From the NCBI RefSeq assembly GCF_050589645.1, contig NZ_JBNGOQ010000002.1, positions 62,001 through 126,000 of the forward strand: DNA of 64,000 nucleotides, read 5' to 3'. Position numbers and translations under genes: made by a program. The stretch comes from JBNGOQ01 sp050589645. Its GTDB lineage: Bacteria; Bacteroidota; Bacteroidia; Flavobacteriales; Flavobacteriaceae. The notes beneath the pieces are model-generated. The model was not told the origin of the DNA, did no database searches, and saw nothing but the letters and a program-made list of their open reading frames with translations. This document shows positions 49,675 through 57,533 of the stretch, one piece after another; positions within the stretch are counted from its first letter, which is position 1, and each line of letters starts with the position of its first letter.

Positions 49675-49708
49675 TTTGATTTTATCCGCTAAAATATAGT
49701 TAAATTTG
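49675..49708 (+). promoter_or_regulatory. menC promoter with very short leader
   Basis: TTTG (49675-49678), a 22-nt spacer and TAAATTTG (49701-49708) match the Bacteroidetes promoter. The start codon is at 49720, so the leader would be only about 6 nt. The -33 part overlaps the upstream edge of the divergent SDR gene. Confidence 0.62.
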
Positions 49709-49719
49709 GATTCATCGGT

Positions 49720-50772
49720 ATGCAGGCATCCTACAAAAAATATGTTCTCGATTTTAAACGTCCGGCCGGAACCTCCCGTGGGCGTATGACCCAAAAGGAA
49801 ACCTGGTTTTTGCTGTTGGAAACGGATGGCAAATGGGGCATAGGCGAATGCGGGATCTTTAGGGGACTCAGTAGCGATGATGTACCTCGTTACGAGGAAA
49901 AGCTGCGATGGACCTGCCAGAATATTCATTTGGGAAAGGATGCCCTCTGGACGGCGCTGACCGAATTTCCGAGCATCCAGTTCGGGTTGGAGCAGGCCTT
50001 TATATCGCTAGCTTCCGAAGACCCTTTTGAACTTTTTCCGTCCCATTTTACCCAAAAGGAAAGCCCTATCCCCATTAACGGACTTATATGGATGGGCGAT
50101 ATCGGTTTTATGCAGGAACAGATCCAACAAAAATTGGAAGCCGGTTTTGACTGTATCAAAATGAAGATCGGTGCGCTCGATTTTGATCAGGAACTCGAAG
50201 TGCTTGCGTCCATAAGAAAGCAGTATTCCAAAGAGAAGGTAACGCTTCGGGTAGATGCAAATGGTGCCTTTGCGCCCCAAGAGGCTCCGGACAAGCTCCA
50301 AGCACTTTCCGAATACGAGCTGCATTCCATTGAACAGCCCATACGCCAGGGAAATCATAGGGAGATGGCGCAGTTGTGTGCAAACACACCCATACCGATT
50401 GCTTTGGACGAGGAATTAATCGGGGTCATAGATGTAACGAAAAAGGTAGAATTGCTACAAACCATACGGCCGCAATATATTATAGTAAAGCCCAGCCTAA
50501 TTGGTGGGTTTAGGGGCAGTGAGGAATGGATCCGTTTATGTGAGCAATATGGTATCGGTTGGTGGATCACCAGTGCGTTGGAAAGCAATATAGGATTGAA
50601 TGCCATAGCACAGTGGACCCATACCCTGCAGAATGCCTTGCCTCAGGGCCTGGGGACCGGCGACCTGTTCACCAATAATTTTGACAGCCCTTTGGCGGTG
50701 GAGAACGGGAAACTGTTTTATAAAAAAACGAACGAGTGGAAAATCAATTTAATACAAAACTTATGTACGTAG
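49720..50772 (+). CDS. menC: o-Succinylbenzoate synthase
   Basis: An enolase-superfamily dehydratase that makes o-succinylbenzoate from SHCHC. 350 aa. The catalytic lysines are in CIKMKIGA and IIVKPSLIGG; the metal ligands are in LRVDANGAF, SIEQPIRQG and ALDEELIGV. Length fits MenC of Bacteroidetes rather than dipeptide epimerases, and the context with menE supports it. Confidence 0.94.
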   Translation: MQASYKKYVLDFKRPAGTSRGRMTQKETWFLLLETDGKWGIGECGIFRGLSSDDVPRYEEKLRWTCQNIHLGKDALWTALTEFPSIQFGLEQAFISLASEDPFELFPSHFTQKESPIPINGLIWMGDIGFMQEQIQQKLEAGFDCIKMKIGALDFDQELEVLASIRKQYSKEKVTLRVDANGAFAPQEAPDKLQALSEYELHSIEQPIRQGNHREMAQLCANTPIPIALDEELIGVIDVTKKVELLQTIRPQYIIVKPSLIGGFRGSEEWIRLCEQYGIGWWITSALESNIGLNAIAQWTHTLQNALPQGLGTGDLFTNNFDSPLAVENGKLFYKKTNEWKINLIQNLCT

Positions 50773-51698
50773 AACAAGGGTATAGGGGCACCATAGGCCT
50801 CTGGAAATATCTCATACTCCCGCTGGGGTTTATTGCATTTATGGTGTTCAATTATGTGTCCATGCTCTATTCCCCTGTCGGGGTAGATGAAATGATGCAG
50901 GGACTCATAGAGCAATTGGGATCCAATACTGTGCTGGTCATCCTGTTGGCACCATTGGCCGTAGGGCTGGTCGTGGTCTTGGGCTGGGTAAAACTGATCC
51001 ATGCGCAATCCATAACCTCGCTCACCACCTCGCGGAAAAAAATCGACTGGAAACGCATCCTATATGCCTTTTCGCTCTGGAGCCTTGTTACCATTGCCTT
51101 GATTATGGTAGATATTTTCCTTTCACCGGACGACTATGTGCTGAATTTTAAATTAGGGCCTTTCCTAAGCCTGGCCCTTATAGGTATTCTGTTGATCCCA
51201 TTGCAGACCAGCTTTGAGGAATATATGTTCCGCGGTTATATGATGCAGGGTATTGGCCTGATGGCCAAGAACCGATGGGTGCCCTTGGTAATCACTTCGG
51301 TCCTGTTTGGCCTAATGCATCTGGGCAATCCGGAAGTGGAAAAATTGGGCTATGGCATTATGGTCTACTATATTGGTACGGGTTTCTTTTTGGGCATTAT
51401 TACCCTTATGGACGAGGGCCTGGAACTGGCCCTGGGCTTTCATGCGGCCAACAATCTTACCGCGGCCCTGTTATTGACGGCAGACTGGACGGCGTTCCAG
51501 ACCAATTCGATCTACAAGGATGTATCCACACCCACCTTGGGATGGGATATTTTTGTTCCCGTACTGATCATTTATCCGCTGCTTCTCTTTATCTTTTCCA
51601 AAAAATACGGTTGGAAACAATGGCGCGAGCGCTTGACCGGAAAAGTACAGTCCAAGGATGTTTTTTTAGCCCAGGAAGCCGATGCAAGTAGCCTATAA
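50763..51698 (+). CDS. CPBP family intramembrane metalloprotease
   Basis: A membrane protein of 311 aa (start at 50763, overlapping menC by 10 nt; an ATG at 50736 would add nine residues). It has about eight hydrophobic segments. The CPBP (Abi) motifs are TSFEEYMFRGYM (EExxxR), the second-motif His in FGLMHLGNPE, and GFHAANNL (HxxxN). Such proteases often act on prenylated proteins or in self-protection. Why it lies between menC and menE is unknown, but the arrangement recurs in flavobacteria. Confidence 0.88.
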   Translation: MYVEQGYRGTIGLWKYLILPLGFIAFMVFNYVSMLYSPVGVDEMMQGLIEQLGSNTVLVILLAPLAVGLVVVLGWVKLIHAQSITSLTTSRKKIDWKRILYAFSLWSLVTIALIMVDIFLSPDDYVLNFKLGPFLSLALIGILLIPLQTSFEEYMFRGYMMQGIGLMAKNRWVPLVITSVLFGLMHLGNPEVEKLGYGIMVYYIGTGFFLGIITLMDEGLELALGFHAANNLTAALLLTADWTAFQTNSIYKDVSTPTLGWDIFVPVLIIYPLLLFIFSKKYGWKQWRERLTGKVQSKDVFLAQEADASSL

Positions 51699-52743
51699 TA
51701 AAATCCACAACCGCTTTAAGCTCAACGGGATTTCCTTTAGCCGGGAAGAGCTCAAGGAGGTGGCCTATAGCCTGATCAAGGAAGGAGCACCTTGGGAGTT
51801 GAGTATGGGCGACTTTCTTTTGGACTGGTTATCCGATGTGCCAACCCTCGAAGTAATGACCTCCGGATCTACCGGCAAACCCAAACGACTGACACTGCAA
51901 AAACAGGCCATGGTGAACTCTGCCCTGGCCACCGGGGACTTTTTTGGATTGGAGGTGGGCGATACCGCCCTGCTCTGTCTGCCCACAGATTATATTGCGG
52001 GAAAAATGATGTTGGTCAGGGCCATGATCTTGGGCCTGGAACTATACTATGTGGAACCCACTGCCCAACCGCTACAAGCAGCCCGTGGCAGGTACCACTT
52101 CGTGGCCATGGTCCCCCTGCAATTGGTAGCCTCCCTGGATGAACTATCCAGGATAAAAAAGCTCATCGTGGGCGGAGCACCCATACCCCATGCGCTTAAG
52201 GAAAAGGTAGGGGATATGCCAACGGCTATTTATGAAACCTATGGGATGACGGAGACCATCACCCATATAGCCGCAAAAAAGATTACTGGCCCGGACCGCC
52301 CTTTTACCATCTTGCCCGGCGTGGCTATTTCTAAAGATGAACGCGATTGCCTGGTAATCAATGCACCACATTTATTAAAGGAAACCATACCGACCAATGA
52401 TGTAGTAGATTTGGTCTCCGAGACCGAGTTCCAATGGTTGGGCCGATACGATAATATCATCAATTCCGGGGGTGTCAAATTGCTGCCCGAAACCATCGAG
52501 GCCAAACTGTCGCCCTTCGTGGAAGGTAGGTTCTTTGTGGCCGGGCTCCCGGATTCCAAGCTCGGGGAAAAATTGGTTTTGGTCGTGGAGGGTACCCCCG
52601 AGGAAGATTTACTCGCCAAGCTCAAAGCGTCCAAGAAATTGGAGGCCTTTGAGGTACCCAAAGAAGTGGTGGTGGTGGAAAAATTTGAGGAGACCAAAAA
52701 CGGGAAGATTCGGAGAGCGGCAAGCTTGGCGTTGCTGGCCTAA
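51682..52743 (+). CDS. menE: o-Succinylbenzoate-CoA ligase
   Basis: An AMP-forming acyl-CoA ligase of 353 aa, shorter than most of the superfamily but usual for MenE in this phylum. The P-loop is VMTSGSTGKPKRLT; the A5 box is YETYGMTETITH; the A7 Asp is in WLGRYDNIINSGGVKL and the A10 lysine in ETKNGKIRRAA. It overlaps the CPBP gene by 17 nt, so menC-CPBP-menE form one coupled unit. Confidence 0.96.
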   Translation: MQVAYNKIHNRFKLNGISFSREELKEVAYSLIKEGAPWELSMGDFLLDWLSDVPTLEVMTSGSTGKPKRLTLQKQAMVNSALATGDFFGLEVGDTALLCLPTDYIAGKMMLVRAMILGLELYYVEPTAQPLQAARGRYHFVAMVPLQLVASLDELSRIKKLIVGGAPIPHALKEKVGDMPTAIYETYGMTETITHIAAKKITGPDRPFTILPGVAISKDERDCLVINAPHLLKETIPTNDVVDLVSETEFQWLGRYDNIINSGGVKLLPETIEAKLSPFVEGRFFVAGLPDSKLGEKLVLVVEGTPEEDLLAKLKASKKLEAFEVPKEVVVVEKFEETKNGKIRRAASLALLA

Positions 52744-52763
52744 TAAGTTCCGTCGTCTTTTTC

Positions 52764-52786
52764 AGTTGGCAGTTGCAGTTTGCAGC
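52764..52786 (+). repeat. Short AGTTGGC/AGTTTGC heptamer tract
   Basis: AGTTGGC, AGTTGC and AGTTTGC follow each other directly, with AGC behind. The middle unit has lost one base. It lies between menE and the convergent cREC gene. Confidence 0.55.
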
Positions 52787-52787
52787 T

Positions 52788-53126
52788 TTATTCCGTCCGT
52801 TTTAAATGGGTAATGTAATTATTTAAAAGCCCCCTTATTTGTTCCGCTGCAACAGGATTCGCTGAATGTACCTTGAATTTTAGGTTCCGAAGGTCCAGTC
52901 CGGATTCGTATACAAGCCATTTGGCAGCGGCCAATCCATCTGGAGCCACTTTTCCATCCTCCCCGAGTCCAAGGTCGTTATCAAAGCTTATATAATTGGG
53001 CAGTCCATTGGTTTTGATGTAGTGAACAAATTCCTGGTAGGTTCGAACGATATCAAATTCCACCTCCATAGATTTGTCATAGACCATTTCTATGGTTCTC
53101 ACATCATCCAAAAAGAGTTTTTTCAT
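52788..53126 (-). CDS. Cyclic-phosphate processing receiver-like (cREC) protein
   Basis: A 112-aa stand-alone receiver-like protein. The motifs KLFLDDVRTIEMVYD, VRTYQEFVHYIKTNGLP, YISFDNDLGLGEDG, DGLAAAKWLVYESGL and FKVHSANPVAAEQI match the cREC family (receiver fold proposed to handle cyclic phosphate ends and linked to RNA repair or conflict systems in comparative genomics). The acidic pair D7/D8 and the Asp pair of FDNDLG are present. No RNA ligase lies next to it. Function is unproven. Confidence 0.78.
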   Translation of the reverse strand: MKKLFLDDVRTIEMVYDKSMEVEFDIVRTYQEFVHYIKTNGLPNYISFDNDLGLGEDGKVAPDGLAAAKWLVYESGLDLRNLKFKVHSANPVAAEQIRGLLNNYITHLKRTE

Positions 53127-53245
53127 TTGTTGTTACTTTCTAAAAGCAGCACAAAATAGTACCCTTGGTGAAGACGGGGAGGTGGACCATCTTAAAGATG
53201 CAAATTTTATACTAGTGCAAGAGCTGCGATACACAATAGCTGTGA

Positions 53246-53980
53246 TTAAGTGCTTACTTTTTCCAATTTTTCTTTCATACCATAAATCAACTCTCTGAAA
53301 TCTTCAAATCCGCCAAGACTCAACTTTTCAGGCTCTTTTTTCATTCCAATTTGATACAGCGCTATGCCTATTGCAATTGGCAAAATCAAAAGCCAATGAA
53401 AAAACCATATCGCCCAAAATACATATGCAAAAAATGCGGAAAGCAAGATTACCGTTTGTCCCGTCAATACCAATTTATTTGCGCGGTATTCAAACTCAGA
53501 CAGTGTCCCTGGTGCAATTCTGTTCACTTCCTCGAATAAAACCCCATCAGATTTAAGAAAAAAATCGTTAACCTTACTACTAGGTTTTAATTCCGTTGCA
53601 TAAGCTACTTGTTTTGACAAGTTTTGTTTTAACCTCCTAAATATTGATGCGGTTTCACATTTTTGCCGCAAAAGTGTAATCGACACTATTTTCTGCCGTT
53701 CTGCATGTTCTGATATATATTCGCAAAAATCAGATATGGTGTTTTTCTCAAAATTCTTCAATAGGCACTCTAATTCAGCTAGTGGTCTATTGAGTTGAAA
53801 ATATTTGTGAAAATACTTTGCCAATTTGGTTGGCATCAACAAATCGCAAATGTCCATCCATTCCAAAATAGTAGTTTCGTAATTCAGTGACATTCCACTT
53901 TTAACACCTGAATCAAATTCAGCTTGAAATTTATAAGATGAGATTAACATCTCTAATATTTCATCTTTTCGATATTTCAT
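53246..53980 (-). CDS. AT-rich hypothetical membrane protein, 244 aa
   Basis: A protein with a long soluble helical N-terminal part (1-175: KYRKDEILEMLISSY; LAKYFHKYFQLNRPLAELE; SDFCEYISEHAERQ) and two closely spaced membrane helices (about 176-215, TVILLSAFFAYVFWAIWFFH and LLILPIAIGIALYQIGM). No family is recognised. The gene is clearly richer in A and T than its neighbours, which suggests later acquisition. It lies 28 nt behind the DHFR-like gene on the same strand. Confidence 0.7.
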   Translation of the reverse strand: MKYRKDEILEMLISSYKFQAEFDSGVKSGMSLNYETTILEWMDICDLLMPTKLAKYFHKYFQLNRPLAELECLLKNFEKNTISDFCEYISEHAERQKIVSITLLRQKCETASIFRRLKQNLSKQVAYATELKPSSKVNDFFLKSDGVLFEEVNRIAPGTLSEFEYRANKLVLTGQTVILLSAFFAYVFWAIWFFHWLLILPIAIGIALYQIGMKKEPEKLSLGGFEDFRELIYGMKEKLEKVST

Positions 53981-54008
53981 TTAAGTTTAGATGTTATATT
54001 ATACTCTT

Positions 54009-54563
54009 TCATTCCTTCTTCACTTCATACCACAATTCTACCATCCCGTCCTTGTAGGCGGTTACATCTTTGAGATGCAGGGCTTGTTCCCGACCAATAT
54101 GGTCAAAAAACAGTAGGCCTTCACCTAGGAGAACGGGCATAATGGAGATGATGATATCATCTACCAACTGTGCCCGGATAGCAGCCTTGGCGAGCACGGC
54201 CCCGCCCACCAGCCAGATACTCCGGTGGTTCGGTTTTAGTTGATCGTTTACCAGAGTGCCCAGATCGCCGGAGTAAAATGTCACGTTTTCCCTATCACTT
54301 GTCAGATCTCTATGGGTCAATACAGAGACTGGCTTATCCCCATAGGGCCATCCGAGTTCCACGGCGTGTTCATAGGTGGCAGACCCCATCACATAGCAGT
54401 CTATGGTTTGGAGATAGGCCACTATGTCTTCTTCAGTTAGCGTAACACCCTGTTCGTAACGGTCGGTAGATTGCATCCATGTAACATTTCCATCCCTTTT
54501 GGCAATAAAGCCGTCCAGGCTGGCCACCATGTGCAGGGTTACTTTAGAACGGTCTGTTGTCAT
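54009..54563 (-). CDS. Dihydrofolate reductase family (RibD C-terminal-like) protein
   Basis: A 184-aa NADPH-binding reductase-like protein: VTLHMVASLDGFIAKRDGNV at the N-terminus, YVMGSATYEHAVELGWPYG in the middle, IWLVGGAVLAKAAIRAQLVD and SIMPVLLGEGLLFFD. This is the RibD C-terminal / YyaP type, distinct from FolA. The substrate is unknown. Confidence 0.87.
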   Translation of the reverse strand: MTTDRSKVTLHMVASLDGFIAKRDGNVTWMQSTDRYEQGVTLTEEDIVAYLQTIDCYVMGSATYEHAVELGWPYGDKPVSVLTHRDLTSDRENVTFYSGDLGTLVNDQLKPNHRSIWLVGGAVLAKAAIRAQLVDDIIISIMPVLLGEGLLFFDHIGREQALHLKDVTAYKDGMVELWYEVKKE

Positions 54564-54654
54564 AGTTGTATTGCTGCTATCTATAGTCCCATTACACCCC
54601 TAAGATAGTAAATCTGGCAGTACCTAAGCCATCTGCGGAAGGCAGTATTAACTA

Positions 54655-54710
54655 CTGACCTCTGACCTCTGACCTCTGATTTCTGACCTCTGGCCTTCGA
54701 TTTCTGATTT
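54655..54710 (+). repeat. Heptanucleotide tandem repeat, eight units of CTGACCT type
   Basis: Eight 7-bp units in unbroken register: CTGACCT three times, CTGATTT, CTGACCT, CTGGCCT, TCGATTT and CTGATTT. It lies in the 236-bp gap between the DHFR-like gene and the plug-domain gene. The rest of the gap shows nothing I can name. Confidence 0.9.
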
Positions 54711-54799
54711 CCCTCAAGAGAAACACCACTTCCCTCATTTCCCTTTGTGGCCCTGGCGGTTCATGTTTAGGTTTATACCAAACTTTAAAAACCTAAAAG

Positions 54800-55297
54800 A
54801 TGAAAAATGTGATGATTTTAATGCTGTTCGGTCTTTTTTCAACGCTGTCAGAGGCCCAAGAACAAAAAGTAGCCCTGGTCCCCGGACTGGTACAAGGGAT
54901 AAAGCCCATGGCTGACATCGTACTAAAGACGCAACCCTTGCCCAGGGAATTTGCTTTGCTGCCATCCAAAGTGACACCAAGGGATGTTCCCGGTAATCCA
55001 GCAGAAGCTGTTTTCCGCCTGTACAAACTCCATGCATCGGAAGAAAACTGGTATACCCAACAGGATATTTATAACAGCATGCAGGCCAAGGTCCCCGGAC
55101 TAAGGATTGCCAATACGCAATTTAACCAACAGCCCTCTATCGCCATGCGGGGCCATGACCGGCCCGTGATTATCGTGGATGGCATCCAGTACCAGGACAC
55201 CTCTGTCCTAAACGCCCTTAATCCGCAGGATATTGAACAGATAACCATCGCTAACAGTGTGGCGGCCACGAACTATTTGTTGAACAATAGAAACTAG
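54800..55297 (+). CDS. Secreted protein with a stand-alone TonB-plug-like domain
   Basis: A 165-aa protein with a Sec signal (MKNVMILMLFGLFSTLSEAQ). After a linker, residues 85-165 look like the plug of SusC-type receptors: DIYNSMQAKVPGLRI, SIAMRGHDRPVIIVDGIQYQ (the I-RG..P--VVDG box) and LNPQDIEQITIANSVAATNY. It stops where the plug normally continues to NGVI-I-TK. There is no beta-barrel. It ends 7 nt before the larger plug/VWA gene, so both should be cotranscribed. Confidence 0.75.
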   Translation: MKNVMILMLFGLFSTLSEAQEQKVALVPGLVQGIKPMADIVLKTQPLPREFALLPSKVTPRDVPGNPAEAVFRLYKLHASEENWYTQQDIYNSMQAKVPGLRIANTQFNQQPSIAMRGHDRPVIIVDGIQYQDTSVLNALNPQDIEQITIANSVAATNYLLNNRN

Positions 55298-55304
55298 ACA
55301 TATC

Positions 55305-57410
55305 ATGAAAAAAAGTATACTCATTGTAATCGTGTTATTTATAGGGTCAATATCTAGGGCCCAAGAAAAGACCATTACCGGAACAATCTCCGATGCCACC
55401 GGTCCGTTGCCGGGCGTTTCCGTGGTAGTTAAGTCAACTAAGAAAGGGACACAAACGGATTTCTATGGAAATTATAGCATTCTGGCAAGCAAGGCTGATA
55501 CACTGGTGTTTTCCTATATCGGGTTTAAGACCCGTGAAGTTTTGGTAGGCGACGCTAAGGTGATCAACCTCCTACTGGAACAAGATAGCAGCCAATTGGA
55601 CGAGGTTATTGTGGTAGGACATGGCATAAGCACCAAGCGTTCCATAACAGCTTCAGTTACTCAGGTTTCAGAGAAAAAAAGTAAAAGACAAGCCTATCAC
55701 GATAAGTTAAGCAGACAATTACAGGGAAAAGCAGCCGGCGTGCAGATTACAGCAGCCAGTGGGTTGGTCGGAAACGGAACTACAGTTAAAATAAGGGGAA
55801 TTGCTTCCGTAAAGCAGGGAAAGGAACCACTTTATATTGTTGACGGTGTACCCATAGAAAAATATAAGAATGCCGTCATTGCTAAAATAAGCCCAGATAA
55901 GATTGAGAAGGTCAACGTATATAAAAGCGCCCGTGCCAGGAAACTGTTTGGGAACATAGCGAAAGATGGCTGTGTTGTAATCACCACGAAAAGTGGAAAA
56001 TATCGAGTGGAGGAAGATGAAAACTATGCTGCAATCACTGAAAACCAATTTCAAAAAGTGCAGTTGCAACCACTTTCCACCTTTTCCATAGATGTTGACA
56101 AGGCTTCTTATAGCAACATCAGGCGAATGATAAACAAGGGACAAAAAATAGATGTGGACGCCGTAAAAATAGAGGAGATGGTCAATTATTTTGGGTACGA
56201 CTATCCGCAGCCCAAACACCATCCCTTTTCCATCAACGCTGAAGTGTCGCAAACTCCTTGGAACAAAAATACCCGTTTGGTACGTATAGGTTTACAAGGA
56301 AAGACATATGAAAACCATACATTGCCCGCTTCCAACCTTACCTTTTTGATCGATGTATCGGGGTCCATGGATTCGCCCAATAAATTACCATTATTAAAAT
56401 CGGCCTTTAAACTGTTGGTCAATCAGCTTAGGGAAAAAGATCGGGTCTCTATTGTGGTCTACGCTGGTGCGGCAGGTGTAGTTCTGGAACCTACCAGCGG
56501 AATGGACAAGGAAAAAATACTAGATGCGCTCGACAGACTTAGCGCAGGAGGCTCTACGGCTGGAGGAGCCGGAATTAAACTTGCGTATAAATTGGCGCAA
56601 GACCATTTTATCAAAGGAGGTAACAATCGGGTCATTTTAGCGACCGATGGGGATTTCAATGTTGGAGCCTCGAGCGACAAGGCGATGCAGAAACTCATTG
56701 AGGAAAAGAGAAAATCGGGCGTGTTTCTATCTGTGTTGGGCTTTGGGATGGGGAATTACAAAGATTCAAAACTAGAGACCTTGGCGGATAAGGGAAACGG
56801 GAACCATGCCTATATAGATACCATGCAGGAAGCCCAAAAAGTATTTGGGAAGGAATTTGGCGGTACGCTCTATACGATAGCAAAGGATGTTAAAATACAG
56901 TTGGAATTTAATCCTGCCAAAGTCCAGGCCTATCGGTTGATCGGGTATGAGAACCGATTGCTTGCCGATGAGGACTTTATAGATGACACTAAAGACGCAG
57001 GAGAATTGGGAAGCGGGCATACGGTGACTGCACTCTATGAAATCATCGCCCCAGGTGTCAACTCCGACTATGTAAAGAAAACGGCGGACTTAAAATATAC
57101 CACTTTGGAGAACAATACAGGATTTTCAGACGAACTGTTCACGGTAAAGTTTCGATATAAAAAACCGGATGGCGATAAAAGTATAGAATTGGTACAGGTT
57201 GTCACGGATCGGACAACCGAGATGTCGCCCGATTTTAAGTTTGCCTCCGCGGTGGCGTTGTTCGGTATGCAATTGCGCAAATCACAGTTTACCAACAATA
57301 GCGCCCAAGACGATGTCATTACCCTGGCGGAAGCGGGTAGAGGTAGGGATAAGCTTGGTTATAGAGCAGAGTTTATTCGGTTGGTAAAAACGTCAAAGGG
57401 TAGCTTATAG
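55305..57410 (+). CDS. Secreted CarboxypepD_reg-like / TonB-plug / VWA fusion protein
   Basis: A 701-aa exported protein. In order: a Sec signal (1-19), a carboxypeptidase-regulatory-like domain (about 21-100, GTISDATGPLPGVSVVVKST), a TonB-plug-like domain (about 105-225, VKIRGIASVKQGKEPLYIVD then CVVITTKSGKY), a YfbK-type N-terminal domain (about 240-340, LSTFSIDVDKASYSNIRRMI), a VWA domain (about 343-520) with a full MIDAS (DVSGSMDS near residue 350, plus T and D further on) and a DUF3520-like C-terminal domain (about 540-695). No barrel and no membrane anchor apart from the signal. The VWA part probably binds a protein through a divalent metal. Confidence 0.88.
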   Translation: MKKSILIVIVLFIGSISRAQEKTITGTISDATGPLPGVSVVVKSTKKGTQTDFYGNYSILASKADTLVFSYIGFKTREVLVGDAKVINLLLEQDSSQLDEVIVVGHGISTKRSITASVTQVSEKKSKRQAYHDKLSRQLQGKAAGVQITAASGLVGNGTTVKIRGIASVKQGKEPLYIVDGVPIEKYKNAVIAKISPDKIEKVNVYKSARARKLFGNIAKDGCVVITTKSGKYRVEEDENYAAITENQFQKVQLQPLSTFSIDVDKASYSNIRRMINKGQKIDVDAVKIEEMVNYFGYDYPQPKHHPFSINAEVSQTPWNKNTRLVRIGLQGKTYENHTLPASNLTFLIDVSGSMDSPNKLPLLKSAFKLLVNQLREKDRVSIVVYAGAAGVVLEPTSGMDKEKILDALDRLSAGGSTAGGAGIKLAYKLAQDHFIKGGNNRVILATDGDFNVGASSDKAMQKLIEEKRKSGVFLSVLGFGMGNYKDSKLETLADKGNGNHAYIDTMQEAQKVFGKEFGGTLYTIAKDVKIQLEFNPAKVQAYRLIGYENRLLADEDFIDDTKDAGELGSGHTVTALYEIIAPGVNSDYVKKTADLKYTTLENNTGFSDELFTVKFRYKKPDGDKSIELVQVVTDRTTEMSPDFKFASAVALFGMQLRKSQFTNNSAQDDVITLAEAGRGRDKLGYRAEFIRLVKTSKGSL

Positions 57411-57417
57411 GTGTTCA

Positions 57418-57455
57418 AACCGCTCTTTGCAATAGTCAAAGGGCGGTTCTCTTTT
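57418..57455 (+). terminator. Terminator after the plug/VWA gene
   Basis: AACCGCTCTTTG and CAAAGGGCGGTT form a 12-bp stem with one T-G pair and a 7-nt loop, followed by CTCTTTT. It begins 8 nt after the stop codon. Confidence 0.88.
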
Positions 57456-57533
57456 AACGCCGAAAGCCCAAAAATTTGGAACACTTCGCGGAATGGTCAA
57501 AAAAGCGTATTTTCATAAGGCAAAAAATACCGT

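Noticed and set aside
53127..53245. Extra small gene between the cREC and membrane-protein genes
   Set aside because: Stops occur in all frames at short distance and no signal peptide or start context stands out.
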